64,000 nucleotides of DNA from Cribrihabitans_A pelagius (GTDB taxonomy: Bacteria > Pseudomonadota > Alphaproteobacteria > Rhodobacterales > Rhodobacteraceae): positions 62,001 to 126,000 of the forward strand of contig NZ_JBMERR010000002.1 of NCBI RefSeq assembly GCF_048820915.1. The letters are read 5' to 3'. The position numbers and the translations under genes are program-made. Shown here piece after piece: positions 51,549-63,103 of this stretch; the stretch's first letter is position 1, and each line of letters starts with the position of its first letter. The notes under the pieces were generated by a model, which saw nothing but the letters and a program-made list of their open reading frames with translations, did no database searches and was not told the DNA's origin.

Positions 51549-53102
51549 TCACCGCACCCAGACCTCGACCCGGCGGTTCACCTGGCGGCCCCACGCGCTG
51601 TCGTCGCAGGCCATCGGCAGCGTCTCGCCAAAACCCTCGGCGCTGAGTTTCACCCGGCTCAGGTCCGCTGTCTCCGCCGCCTCCAGCACCGCATCGCGCA
51701 CGGCACCGGCGCGCTCCAGCGCAATCTCCCGGTTGCGTGCGGCCGGGCCTTCGCCGTCGGAGAAGCCCGCAAACACCAGTTCACCCGCATCAAACGCACC
51801 CGTCTCCAGCGCCCGGGCCAGCTGCTCGATATTGCCGCGGGACTGCGCATCGGGACGCGAGGAGCCGGGCTCGAAGCGGAACGACAGGCTGAGACGCTGC
51901 AACCCGTCGAAAGCGCGCAAGAGCCGCTGCAGCTCACCCAGCCCGCTCTCGCCCTGCGCCGCCAGGATCGCATTGGAGAGCCGGCTGCCCTGCACCGCCA
52001 GAGGGATGCGCTCCGCCGCCTGGTCGATGAAGCCCGCGCGCCGGATCACCAGCTGCGCCGCAGGCCCGCGCACATAGGCGAGGAAGTCCCGCGCTACCTT
52101 GGGCAGCCGCCGGGCCGGCAGGTAGAGGAACATTGGCGCGTTCAGAGGGTAATCCTCGGTCTTCACCGCGCGCCGGCCCGCTTTCAGCGCAAAGCCGCAG
52201 GTCCCGGCCAGGGTCAGAACCCGGGCGGTTCCGGTTTCGGCAAAGCTGCCGACGCCGATGGCAAAGGGGTCCGTCGCCACCGCCCGCACCAGCGCGCTGC
52301 TGCGGTCGTGGCGGCGGGCGGCAGAAGACAGCCGCGCCCCGAAAGGCACCATCAGCCGGTCCTCGACGGTCTGCGCCAGACCGGAGCCCGCCACCGGCAG
52401 ATGCAGCGCCACCGGCGCATCCGGCCCGCCCAGCTGCTTCCAGTTCGCGATCTCTCCCGACAGCACCGCCGCCAGCTGCGGCAGGGAGATTTCCCGCACC
52501 GGGTTGGAGGGCGCCACCACCGGCACCAGCGCATCCAGCGCCAGCACCCGGCTGCGGCCCGGCCCGGTCAGATCGCCAAGCCCGGCGCCGCGCGCCATTG
52601 CCTGCTCCTGCACCCGGATCTCGCGCAGCGCCATCACGATATCGGCCTGGTCCGCCAACAGCGACGCGAAGCCCTCATCGGTAGTGCTGATGTCGAAGGT
52701 GAACCGCGCGGCGGGCGCGTCCGAGCGCAGCAGGACATAGCTGAAGTTCCCGCCCGGCAGCGCGTCTCGTTCGGTCTTGTAGCCATTGCGCAGGGCAAAG
52801 CCCTCGATCAGCGCCGGCAGCAGCACCTCCGCCATCGCCGAGGCCCCGGCAAAGGTCAGCTCCGCCACGAAATCCGACAGGCTGGGGCAGCCCGGCCCCT
52901 CGCAGCTTACCCCCGAGCCATCCACCGTCAATTCGCCGAACTGCGTGCGCACCCGGTAGAACTCACCGTCAAAGCCGAGAAGGTCGCCAGTGATCTCCAC
53001 CGCCCCGTCCGGCGAGGACAGGGTCACGTCCTGCGCCGCAAGCGGGCGGCCAAGCGCGGTCAGAATAAGTGCGGCACAGAGGGCCGCACGCAAAAAGGAC
53101 AT
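51549..53102 (-). CDS. PstS-like periplasmic substrate-binding domain fused to an OmpA-family domain
   Basis: The 517-residue protein has a signal peptide (about 1-23, ending GRPLAAQ), a small N-terminal beta region (about 25-70), a phosphate-binding-protein-like domain (about 80-345; FAGASAMAEVLLPALIEGFA and ANWKQLGGPDAPVALHLPVA) and a C-terminal OmpA-like domain (about 385-517; LVFAGFSDGEGPAARNREIALERAGAV, shown in part) that should bind peptidoglycan. It would tether a ligand-binding module to the cell wall. No ABC transport genes adjoin it. Ligand is unknown. Confidence 0.82.
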   Translation of the reverse strand: MSFLRAALCAALILTALGRPLAAQDVTLSSPDGAVEITGDLLGFDGEFYRVRTQFGELTVDGSGVSCEGPGCPSLSDFVAELTFAGASAMAEVLLPALIEGFALRNGYKTERDALPGGNFSYVLLRSDAPAARFTFDISTTDEGFASLLADQADIVMALREIRVQEQAMARGAGLGDLTGPGRSRVLALDALVPVVAPSNPVREISLPQLAAVLSGEIANWKQLGGPDAPVALHLPVAGSGLAQTVEDRLMVPFGARLSSAARRHDRSSALVRAVATDPFAIGVGSFAETGTARVLTLAGTCGFALKAGRRAVKTEDYPLNAPMFLYLPARRLPKVARDFLAYVRGPAAQLVIRRAGFIDQAAERIPLAVQGSRLSNAILAAQGESGLGELQRLLRAFDGLQRLSLSFRFEPGSSRPDAQSRGNIEQLARALETGAFDAGELVFAGFSDGEGPAARNREIALERAGAVRDAVLEAAETADLSRVKLSAEGFGETLPMACDDSAWGRQVNRRVEVWVR

Positions 53103-53126
53103 GGGATTACCTGACTTTGCCGCAGA

Positions 53127-54047
53127 TCAATTGGCGGCGAGTTTCAGGTTTTCGGCCAGATTATTCAACACCAGAAAGCTGCCGGCTGCCTCGCAGCCCG
53201 GCATAGACAGGGACAGGTCGCGGCTGCCCAGACGGCCGTCCTGCAGGTGCAGCGCCTCGGCAAAAACGTCACGGCCGCAGTTTGCCTGCGTCACCTCGGC
53301 TTCGGCGGTGAGCGCGGTGCCGGGGTCCTGTGCCGCGGGCCGCGTGTAGACCTCGCTGATGCGCGCACCCGGCCGGGCGCTGCTGCCGAGGCGGACCAGA
53401 CGCGGCGCCGCGCCAGCGGTCGCCGGCGCCTCCGCGCCATGCCAAAGGTGACCCGGGCTGCCGTATGCGGCGCCGTTTTCGCGGGCGTGCATCTCGAACC
53501 CGCTGCCGCCGCGCCATTGCAGCACCATACGCTCCATGCCCTCCAGCCCGGGAACCTGCGCGCTGGCCGCCGCACCGCCGCCATCGGCCGTCTCGATGAC
53601 AAACACCGCGTGTTCGGCCAGCGCAGGAACACGCGCCTGGTAGCGGCCGGAGCCGTCCAGCGCGGCGGTGAACATCATGCCGCGGTGATGCACGGTAACT
53701 GCCTCACCCGCGCGGCAGGGAGCGTCCACCGACAGAAGGACCGAGGCGCCGGCCGCCGGCGCCGCCGTGGCAATGAACGCACAGGCGGGTTTCAGCGCCG
53801 GATGCGCTTTGGCAGGCCGAGCCGTCCGCGCAACCGGAGCGCTCTTGCCAAGGCCGGGCGGCACCGAGGTCAGGGTGATGTTTTCGATGGTGAGCGCGGC
53901 AGGCCCGGCCTCCGCAGGCAGAAGCGGCACCGCCGGGCGGCTCTGCTCGCGGGCGGCTTCGGCACCGGTGAATTGCATGAAGACCCCGATCCCCAGGGCG
54001 CAGGCCAGGGTCGCGGCACCGCTCAAGAGCACGTGTTTATTCAGCAT
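53127..54047 (-). CDS. Secreted or membrane-anchored protein of unknown function
   Basis: The 306-residue protein starts at ATG 54047, with GGAGG 5 bases upstream; a second ATG directly before it is too close to the RBS. It has a signal peptide or anchor (HVLLSGAATLACALGIGVFM, about 5-24), an Ala/Pro-rich linker and a Cys-containing domain with motifs VTVHHRGMMFTAALDGSGRY and VLQWRGGSGFEMHAREN. Four cysteines in the C-terminal two thirds could form disulfides. It resembles proteins sometimes labelled translocase in Rhodobacterales, without evidence for that. It lies between secA and the OmpA fusion on the same strand. Confidence 0.7.
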   Translation of the reverse strand: MLNKHVLLSGAATLACALGIGVFMQFTGAEAAREQSRPAVPLLPAEAGPAALTIENITLTSVPPGLGKSAPVARTARPAKAHPALKPACAFIATAAPAAGASVLLSVDAPCRAGEAVTVHHRGMMFTAALDGSGRYQARVPALAEHAVFVIETADGGGAAASAQVPGLEGMERMVLQWRGGSGFEMHARENGAAYGSPGHLWHGAEAPATAGAAPRLVRLGSSARPGARISEVYTRPAAQDPGTALTAEAEVTQANCGRDVFAEALHLQDGRLGSRDLSLSMPGCEAAGSFLVLNNLAENLKLAAN

Positions 54048-54193
54048 CATGGCCTCCAGTCCCGGGGGTGGTCGAGGCATCCTCACCCGGAAATCCGGCC
54101 AGACTGTGGCCAAGGGCGGGTGAGTTTCGGGCAAATCCGGTGACGAGCCCTGTTTTGTCTCCGTTTCAGAAACAAACGTGGCCTCTTTCGCCG

Positions 54194-54268
54194 CTCCCGC
54201 TGCGCGTCAGCGCAGCGCCCGGCCCAACGGGAACCGGGCTTTTTTAAAGTCCCGGTGACCGGCGGGAG
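54194..54268. repeat. Structured intergenic element, copy C (short form)
   Basis: This 75-bp form starts CTCCCGC and ends CGGCGGGAG. It keeps the core found in the other copies, identical over 33 bp (54199-54231) to the core of copy D, and then a loop-out with a T6 and A3 tract between ACCGGG and CCCGGT. It lies between the end of secA and the start of the unknown secreted-protein gene. Confidence 0.65.
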
Positions 54269-54308
54269 GGCCCCGGCGCAGCGCGCGCCGGGTGTTGATC
54301 GCACAGGC

Positions 54309-57011
<2,703 letters not shown>

Positions 57012-57121
57012 GTTTTCTCCAACGGTCCTGTCTGCGGCCCCTGTTCCGGGCAGGCTTGCCCGCCCCGCCCGCAACCCATAAACAAAGGGGGAAAAGACGG
57101 TCCTGCCAAAGGCCTCAAAGC

Positions 57122-57150
57122 GATGTAAGGGGCAGGGTATAGAGTGTCAA
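57122..57150 (-). promoter_or_regulatory. Candidate secA promoter
   Basis: On the minus strand TTGACA (57150-57145) and TACATC (57127-57122) are separated by 17 bp, 111 bp upstream of secA. The -35 is perfect, the -10 weak. Confidence 0.45.
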
Positions 57151-57189
57151 CGCCGCGCCCCGCCGCGGCCCAGGAATAGGAAGATTTCA

Positions 57190-58041
57190 ATGCCCAAAGG
57201 TCTCACTTTTCTGCGTGGCATGGCAGTGGCGGCCTGGACTGCGCTGCCGCTGGCAGCAGTGGCCGCGCCCCATGCCAACACGGTGGTTGCCACGGTCAAC
57301 GGCGAGGACATCACCATCGGCCACATGATCATGGCCCGCGAAACCCTGCCTCAGCAGTATAAGCAGCTGCCCGACGATGTGCTCTACAATGCGATCCTCG
57401 ACCAGCTGGTGCAGCAGACCGCGCTGAAGCAGGAGCTGCATGGCGAGGTTCCGCATGACGTGCAGCTGTCGATCGACAACGAGCGCCGCGCGCTCTTGGC
57501 CGCCAAGGTGATCGGCACCGTGATGCAGGGCGCCACCAGCGACGAACAGCTGCGGGCGGCCTATGAGGAAAAATACGCCACCGGCGAGGGCGTCGACGAG
57601 TTCAAGGCGGCGCATATCCTGGTGGAAACCAAGGAAGCCGCCGAAGCGATTGCGGCCGATCTGCAGGATGGCGCCGATTTTGCCACCCTGGCCAAGCAGA
57701 AATCCACCGGCCCCTCGGGCCCGAGCGGCGGCGAGCTGGGCTGGTTCGAAACGGGGCGCATGGTGCCGGAGTTCGAAGCCGCGGTACTTGAGCTGCGTCC
57801 GGGCGAGGTTTCCGCCCCGGTACAGACCCAGTTCGGCTGGCACGTGATCCTCCTGCACGAGCGCCGCAAGACCGAAGCGCCCGAGTTCGAGGAAGTGCGC
57901 GGCGACATCGCCGAGGAGCTGCGCGTGAAGGCGGTGGAAAACCGCGTGAGCGAGCTCACCGCCTCTGCCGAAATCGACAAACCGGAAATCAAGGATCTCG
58001 ACCCCTCCGTTCTCAAAGACCGCAGCCTGGTAGGAAACTGA
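57190..58041 (+). CDS. Parvulin-type peptidyl-prolyl cis-trans isomerase
   Basis: The 283-residue protein has a signal peptide (about 1-26, cleaved near AVAAPH), a SurA/PrsA-like N-terminal helical region (about 30-130) and a PpiC parvulin domain (about 135-235; FKAAHILVETKEAAEAIAAD, GGELGWFETGRMVPEFEAAV, QFGWHVILLHERR). It should fold exported proteins in the periplasm, which fits its position divergent from secA. It precedes argJ by 2 bp, so they are probably co-transcribed. Confidence 0.93.
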   Translation: MPKGLTFLRGMAVAAWTALPLAAVAAPHANTVVATVNGEDITIGHMIMARETLPQQYKQLPDDVLYNAILDQLVQQTALKQELHGEVPHDVQLSIDNERRALLAAKVIGTVMQGATSDEQLRAAYEEKYATGEGVDEFKAAHILVETKEAAEAIAADLQDGADFATLAKQKSTGPSGPSGGELGWFETGRMVPEFEAAVLELRPGEVSAPVQTQFGWHVILLHERRKTEAPEFEEVRGDIAEELRVKAVENRVSELTASAEIDKPEIKDLDPSVLKDRSLVGN

Positions 58042-58043
58042 TC

Positions 58044-59270
58044 ATGGGCGAACCGCTCCCTGTCTCCCCGCTGGCGCCTGCCGGCTTCCCCGATTTGCCG
58101 CAGATCGCGGGTGTGCGTTTTGCCGCCGCCTCGGCCGGGATCAAGTACCAGGGCCGCACCGACGTGATGCTGGCGGTGATGGAACCGGGCACCGCGGTGG
58201 CCGGGGTCTTCACCCGCTCCAAGACCCGCTCCGCGCCGGTGCTGGACTGCCAGGAAAAACTGGGCGGCGATACGTCCGGGGGCGCGGCGATCCTGGTGAA
58301 CTCCGGCAATTCCAACGCGTTCACGGGCCATTACGGCCAGACCTCGGTGGCGGAGATCACCGCCGCCGTGGCCGCCGCCGCGGGCCTGCCGCCCGCGCGG
58401 GTCTTCACCGCCTCCACCGGGGTGATCGGGGAGCCGCTGCCGCATGGCCGCATCCTCGCCAAGCTGGAGGAGCTGACCGGCGCGCTGGACGGCAACGGTA
58501 TCGCAGAGGCTGCGAAGGCGATTATGACCACCGACACCTTCCCCAAGGGCGCCAGCGCCGAGGTCGAGGTCGGCGGCAAGAGAGTGCGCATCGCGGGCAT
58601 TGCCAAGGGCTCGGGCATGATCGCCCCCGACATGGCGACGATGCTGGTCTATATCTTCACCGACGCCAAAGTGGAGCAGGCCGCGCTGCAAAGCCTGCTG
58701 GGGGAGACCTGCGACCGGACTTTCAACTGCATCACCGTGGACAGCGACACCTCGACCTCGGACAGTCTGATGCTCTGCGCAACCGGTGCCTCCGGCGTTG
58801 ACGCCACTGGCGATGCAGACTTTGCGGAAGCCTTGGAGAGCGTGATGCTGGACCTGGCGCATCAGGTGGTGCGCGATGGCGAAGGCGCGACCAAGTTCGT
58901 CACCATTGAGGTCACCGGCGCGTCTTCGGACGCGGAGGCCAAGGTGCATGGTCTGGCGATTGCCAACTCGCCGCTGGTCAAGACCGCCATCGCCGGCGAG
59001 GACCCGAACTGGGGCCGCATCGTGATGGCGATCGGCAAGTCGGGCGCTGAAGCGGACCGCGACCTGCTCTCGATCTCATTCGGCGATGTGCTGGTGGCGG
59101 AAAAGGGCTGGGTCTCCCCGGACTACCGGGAGGAGCTGGGCGCGGCGGAGATGAAGAAGCCGGAGATCACCATCAAGGTGGACCTCGGCCTCGGCGAGGG
59201 CAAGGCCACCGTCTGGACCTGCGATCTTACCCATCAGTACATCTCGATCAACGCGGACTACCGGTCATGA
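58044..59270 (+). CDS. argJ: Bifunctional ornithine acetyltransferase / N-acetylglutamate synthase
   Basis: ArgJ recycles the acetyl group between N-acetylornithine and glutamate in arginine synthesis and, in bifunctional forms, also makes N-acetylglutamate from acetyl-CoA. The 408-residue proenzyme cleaves itself between Ala198 and Thr199 in APDMATMLVYIFTDA, so Thr199 becomes the nucleophile. The oxyanion-hole region with TGVIGEPLPHGRI is present at about 125-137. Its start lies 2 bp after the foldase stop, and its stop overlaps the Nudix gene. Confidence 0.96.
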   Translation: MGEPLPVSPLAPAGFPDLPQIAGVRFAAASAGIKYQGRTDVMLAVMEPGTAVAGVFTRSKTRSAPVLDCQEKLGGDTSGGAAILVNSGNSNAFTGHYGQTSVAEITAAVAAAAGLPPARVFTASTGVIGEPLPHGRILAKLEELTGALDGNGIAEAAKAIMTTDTFPKGASAEVEVGGKRVRIAGIAKGSGMIAPDMATMLVYIFTDAKVEQAALQSLLGETCDRTFNCITVDSDTSTSDSLMLCATGASGVDATGDADFAEALESVMLDLAHQVVRDGEGATKFVTIEVTGASSDAEAKVHGLAIANSPLVKTAIAGEDPNWGRIVMAIGKSGAEADRDLLSISFGDVLVAEKGWVSPDYREELGAAEMKKPEITIKVDLGLGEGKATVWTCDLTHQYISINADYRS

Positions 59271-59665
59271 AGACCATACTGGTCTCCGCCGTCGCGCTGA
59301 TCGACGCCGATGGCCGGGTGCTGCTGGCGCAGCGCCCGGAGGGCAAGTCCATGGCCGGGCTATGGGAATTTCCCGGCGGCAAGGTGGAGCCGGGCGAAAC
59401 ACCCGAGGCCGCGCTGATCCGGGAGCTGCACGAGGAACTGGGCATCGACACCTGGGCGTCTTGTTTGGCTCCTTTGACCTTTGCCAGCCACAGTTACGAG
59501 GACTTCCACCTGCTGATGCCGCTCTTTGCCTGTCGCAAGTGGGAGGGCATTCCGCACGGCAAGGAAGGCCAGGTGCTCAAATGGGCAAAACCGCAGGATC
59601 TGCGCGACTACCCGATGCCGCCCGCCGACATCCCGCTGATCCCGATCCTGCGCGACTGGCTGTAG
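59267..59665 (+). CDS. mutT: Nudix hydrolase, probable 8-oxo-dGTP diphosphatase (MutT-like)
   Basis: The 132-residue protein has the Nudix box at residues 38-60, with its catalytic Glu cluster RELHEELGI and the preceding GGKVEPGE. The N-terminus (VSAVALIDADGRVLLAQRP) and the substrate-loop stretch MAGLWEFPGG resemble MutT, which cleanses oxidised dGTP from the nucleotide pool. It overlaps argJ by 4 bp (ATGA). The exact substrate is inferred from length and MutT-like motifs. Confidence 0.88.
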   Translation: MKTILVSAVALIDADGRVLLAQRPEGKSMAGLWEFPGGKVEPGETPEAALIRELHEELGIDTWASCLAPLTFASHSYEDFHLLMPLFACRKWEGIPHGKEGQVLKWAKPQDLRDYPMPPADIPLIPILRDWL

Positions 59666-59689
59666 GCGGGGATATTTCTTTAAGAACAG

Positions 59690-59718
59690 AAAAAACGGCG
59701 CTGGCCAATGCGCCGTTT
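59690..59718 (-). terminator. Intrinsic terminator for the VOC gene (minus strand)
   Basis: AAACGGCGC (59693-59701) and GCGCCGTTT (59710-59718) form a 9-bp stem; on the minus strand the stem is followed by a run of T (TTTTTTCTG). On the plus strand it lies 28 bp past the mutT stop and could act there too, with a weaker tail. Confidence 0.75.
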
Positions 59719-59814
59719 GGCAATAGCTGCGCCATCTTCGTCAGCGGCCGGCCGGGGCCCTTATTGCCGATCGTTCGCGGTGCGGCAAATGGCTGGTGCT
59801 CGCGATTCCCCGGG

Positions 59815-60231
59815 CTATCCGTCGCGTCCCGGTTCGTTCGGATCGCTGGAGAAAAGTGCGATCTTGTTGCCTTGCGGATCGCGAAGGTAGCCAACATAGA
59901 ATGTGGGGCCATATGAGGCACGAAAGCCCGGCTGCCCCTCATCGGAACCGCCAGCGCGAAGCGCCGCGGCGTGAAGGTCACGGACCTGTGCCTGACTGCG
60001 CGCCTCGAATGCGACCATAGAGCCGTTGCCGGCCGAGGCAGGACGTCCATCGAAGGTGGGTTTAACGTAGAAATCCGGCGGAGCGGGGGACTGACCCGGT
60101 TGCAGGGGCAGTGCGTAACTCAGACCCTCAGGCCCCTTCTCCAATTCGTAGCCAAGGGCTGGCAGGAACGCGGAATAAAACCGATTTGCGCGCGCTATGT
60201 CGTCTGCACCGACTGTGACGTAGGCAATCAT
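59815..60231 (-). CDS. VOC (glyoxalase/bleomycin-resistance) family protein
   Basis: This 138-residue protein is a single vicinal-oxygen-chelate fold unit, with two beta-alpha-beta-beta-beta modules. Visible motifs are MIAYVTVGADDIARANRFYS at the N-terminus and YLRDPQGNKIALFSSD near the C-terminus; metal-binding residues are only partly conserved, so catalytic activity is unclear. The start at ATG 60231 is chosen because this is where the VOC fold begins. It is convergent with mutT. Confidence 0.87.
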   Translation of the reverse strand: MIAYVTVGADDIARANRFYSAFLPALGYELEKGPEGLSYALPLQPGQSPAPPDFYVKPTFDGRPASAGNGSMVAFEARSQAQVRDLHAAALRAGGSDEGQPGFRASYGPTFYVGYLRDPQGNKIALFSSDPNEPGRDG

Positions 60232-60548
60232 GCTTTGCGTTTCCTTCCGGACGTTTGTTTGGCCATTCAATCGAGATTGCTGCGTTCTTGTAGGCCGCTG
60301 CAAGATTCGGCTCAATGCACCTCCCGCGTCGCCGGTTCCCCAAGCCGGCATTGGTGCAATCGCAGCGAGAGCTGTCTCTGTCCCGCATTGCGGCCACGGT
60401 GAGACTTTCCGGGAACCTGCAACCCTTTCCGGCTCCCCTAAACTTTAGAGTGTTGTGCCGGTTGCCCGAATTGCCGAAGGGAAGGCAACGTTCCGGCTTG
60501 CCTGCAAGTGCGTCTGAGCCCGCGACGCTATACCGTCACCCGGACACT
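60232..60548. other. Non-coding region between the VOC and infB genes
   Basis: Both neighbours lie on the minus strand, so this stretch holds the VOC promoter and the 3' end of the infB transcript. No credible gene, repeat or tRNA is seen. Confidence 0.5.
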
Positions 60549-60586
60549 TCCAAAACAAAACCCCCGGCGCAGGCACCGGGGGTTTT
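60549..60586 (-). terminator. Intrinsic terminator after infB
   Basis: On the minus strand AAAACCCCCGG and CCGGGGGTTTT form an 11-bp stem around an 8-nt loop, followed by GTTTTGG. It lies 22 bp beyond the infB stop codon and ends the nusA-ylxR-infB unit. Confidence 0.9.
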
Positions 60587-60608
60587 CCAATTTCCACGCA
60601 GGGCCGGA

Positions 60609-63095
60609 TCAGTCCAGTGTGCGGGTCACTTCCTCGCGCTCGAAGATCTCGATCACGTCGCCCTTGCGGACATCGTCGTAGTTCTCGAACGCCATGCCGC
60701 ACTCCTGGCCGGACTGCACTTCGGCAACCTCGTCCTTGAAGCGCTTCAGGGTCTTCAGCGTGCCTTCGTGAATCACCACGTTGTCGCGCAGCAGGCGCAC
60801 GCCGGCGGAGCGGCGGGCAACGCCTTCGGTGACCAGGCAGCCGGCGACCTTGCCGACGTTGGAGACCTTGAAGACATCCTTGATCTCGGCGTAACCGATG
60901 AAGTTCTCGCGGATCTCCGCCGACAGCAGGCCCGAGGCCGCCGCCTTCACGTCATCCACCAGGTCGTAGATCACCGAGTAGTAGCGGATCTCCACGCCTT
61001 TCTGGTTGGCAGTGTTGCGGGCCGACGTGTTGGCCCGGACGTTGAAGCCCATGATCGGCGCGCCCGAAGCTTCGGCAAGGCCGACATCGGTTTCGGTGAT
61101 CGCACCGACGCCCGAATGCAGAACCCGCACGCGCACCTCGTCGTTGCCGATCTTTTCCATCGCCTGAACGATGGCTTCGGCAGAGCCCTGCACGTCGGCT
61201 TTCAGCAGGATCGGCAGTTCGGAGACGTTTTCGTCTTCCTTGGCCTTCTGCATCAGCTGTTCCAGCGTGGTCGCGGCACCGGCGGCGGCGCGCTTGTCCT
61301 TGGCGGCATGGGCGCGGTACTCGGCGATCTCGCGGGCCTGGGCTTCGGTCTCGGTGACGTTCAGAACGTCGCCCGCTTCCGGCGTGCCATTGAGACCCAG
61401 CACCTCGACCGGAACCGAAGGACCGGCTTCCTGGACGCGCTCGCCCTTGTCGTTGATCAGCGCACGGACCTTGCCGTACTGCTCACCCACCACAAAGATA
61501 TCGCCCTGGCGCAGGGTACCGTTCTGAACCAGAACGGTGGCAACAGGGCCGCGGCCCACGTCCAGCTGCGCCTCGATCACGGCGCCTTGGGCGGCGCGGT
61601 CGGGGTTGGCCTTCAGCTCCAGGATTTCCGCTTGCAACGCAATGGCTTCCAGCAGCTCGTCCAGGCCCTGGCCGGTGACGGCGGAGACTTCGACGTCCTG
61701 CACTTCGCCCGACATCGCCTCGACGACGACTTCGTGCTGCAAGAGGTCGGTGCGCACCTTGGTCGGGTCGGCGGCCGGCTTGTCGATCTTGTTGATCGCC
61801 ACGATCATCGGCACCTGTGCCGCCTTGGCGTGGTTGATCGCCTCCACGGTCTGCGGCATCACGGCGTCATCCGCCGCAACAACCAGCACCACGATATCCG
61901 TCACCTGAGCACCGCGCGAGCGCATCGAGGTGAAGGCCGCGTGGCCGGGGGTGTCGAGGAAGCTCAGCACCGCGCCGCTGTCGGTGGTGACCTGATAGGC
62001 GCCGATGTGCTGGGTGATGCCGCCGGCTTCGCCAGCCACGACGCGGGCGTCGCGGATCGCATCCAGCAGAGAGGTCTTGCCGTGGTCGACGTGGCCCATG
62101 ATGGTGATGACCGGCGGACGCGGTTTCAGGTCGTCGTCCTTGTCCTCGATCTCCTTGATGACGTCCTCGACGTCGGAGTCGGAGACCCGGACCACCTTGT
62201 GGCCGAATTCCTCGATGATCAGTTCCGCGGTATCGGCGTCGATGGTCTGGTTCTGCGTGACCATCATGCCCATGTTCATCAGCGATTTTACCACTTCGCC
62301 GACGCGCTCGGCCATCCGGTTGGCCAGCTCGGAAACCACGATGGTTTCCGGCAGCTGCACGTCGCGGATGATCTTTTCCCGCTCGACGGTGCCCATGGCC
62401 TTCTGACGCGCCCGCTCCTGCTTGCGCTTCATCGCGGCCATCGACCGGTGCCGGCCGCCTTCGCCGCCAGTGGCCTGGCCGAGGGTCAGCTTGCCCGAAC
62501 GGCGGCCGCCGTCGCCGCGGCCCTTGGCGCTGCGGCCGCGCTCTTCGCGCTCGCGGTCTGCCTTGCGCGGCGCGGCTGCCGGCGCTGCGGACTTCGGCGC
62601 GGGTCGCGCGGAGGCTGCGGGTTCGGATTTCTTCTTCTCGGCGTCGGCTGCGGCGCGCTTGGCGGCTTCCGCTTCCTCGGCCTGCTTGCGCTCGGCGTCT
62701 TCGGCTTTCTGGCGCGCGCGCTCTTCGGCCTCGCGCTGCTCGCGCTCCTTGGCTTCCAGCTCGGCCCGGCGGCGTTCACGCTCCTCGGCGCGGGCCTTTT
62801 CCTCGGCTTCGCGCTGCGCGGCTTCATCCGCTTCGCGGGCCTTGGCGGCCTGCAGAGCCTTCAGGCGGCGTTCCATTTCGGCATCGCTGATGCCGGCGGG
62901 CCGGCGCGATCCGGACGCGGCGGGCGAGGCGCCGCTGCCGCCTTTGGCAGCGCCCGGCTTGGGTACAACCACGCGCTTGCGCTTGGTTTCCACCACGACA
63001 TTCTTGGTCCGCCCATGGCTGAAACTCTGTTTCACGTTCCCCGGACGGGAACCCCCACGCAGACCCAGTGTCTTTTTGCCGTCACTATCGCTCAT
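60609..63095 (-). CDS. infB: Translation initiation factor IF-2
   Basis: IF-2 is the GTPase that places initiator fMet-tRNA on the 30S subunit and promotes subunit joining. The 828-residue protein has an N-terminal region rich in Ala, Glu, Lys and Arg forming a long coiled coil (about 60-200), the G domain with GHVDHGKTSLLDAIRDARV at about 335-353 (G1), DTPGHAAF (G3) and NKIDK (G4), then domains II-IV ending EEVTRTLD. It is downstream of ylxR in the conserved nusA-ylxR-infB order, 8 bp apart. Confidence 0.98.
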   Translation of the reverse strand: MSDSDGKKTLGLRGGSRPGNVKQSFSHGRTKNVVVETKRKRVVVPKPGAAKGGSGASPAASGSRRPAGISDAEMERRLKALQAAKAREADEAAQREAEEKARAEERERRRAELEAKEREQREAEERARQKAEDAERKQAEEAEAAKRAAADAEKKKSEPAASARPAPKSAAPAAAPRKADREREERGRSAKGRGDGGRRSGKLTLGQATGGEGGRHRSMAAMKRKQERARQKAMGTVEREKIIRDVQLPETIVVSELANRMAERVGEVVKSLMNMGMMVTQNQTIDADTAELIIEEFGHKVVRVSDSDVEDVIKEIEDKDDDLKPRPPVITIMGHVDHGKTSLLDAIRDARVVAGEAGGITQHIGAYQVTTDSGAVLSFLDTPGHAAFTSMRSRGAQVTDIVVLVVAADDAVMPQTVEAINHAKAAQVPMIVAINKIDKPAADPTKVRTDLLQHEVVVEAMSGEVQDVEVSAVTGQGLDELLEAIALQAEILELKANPDRAAQGAVIEAQLDVGRGPVATVLVQNGTLRQGDIFVVGEQYGKVRALINDKGERVQEAGPSVPVEVLGLNGTPEAGDVLNVTETEAQAREIAEYRAHAAKDKRAAAGAATTLEQLMQKAKEDENVSELPILLKADVQGSAEAIVQAMEKIGNDEVRVRVLHSGVGAITETDVGLAEASGAPIMGFNVRANTSARNTANQKGVEIRYYSVIYDLVDDVKAAASGLLSAEIRENFIGYAEIKDVFKVSNVGKVAGCLVTEGVARRSAGVRLLRDNVVIHEGTLKTLKRFKDEVAEVQSGQECGMAFENYDDVRKGDVIEIFEREEVTRTLD

Positions 63096-63103
63096 AAAGC
63101 TAC

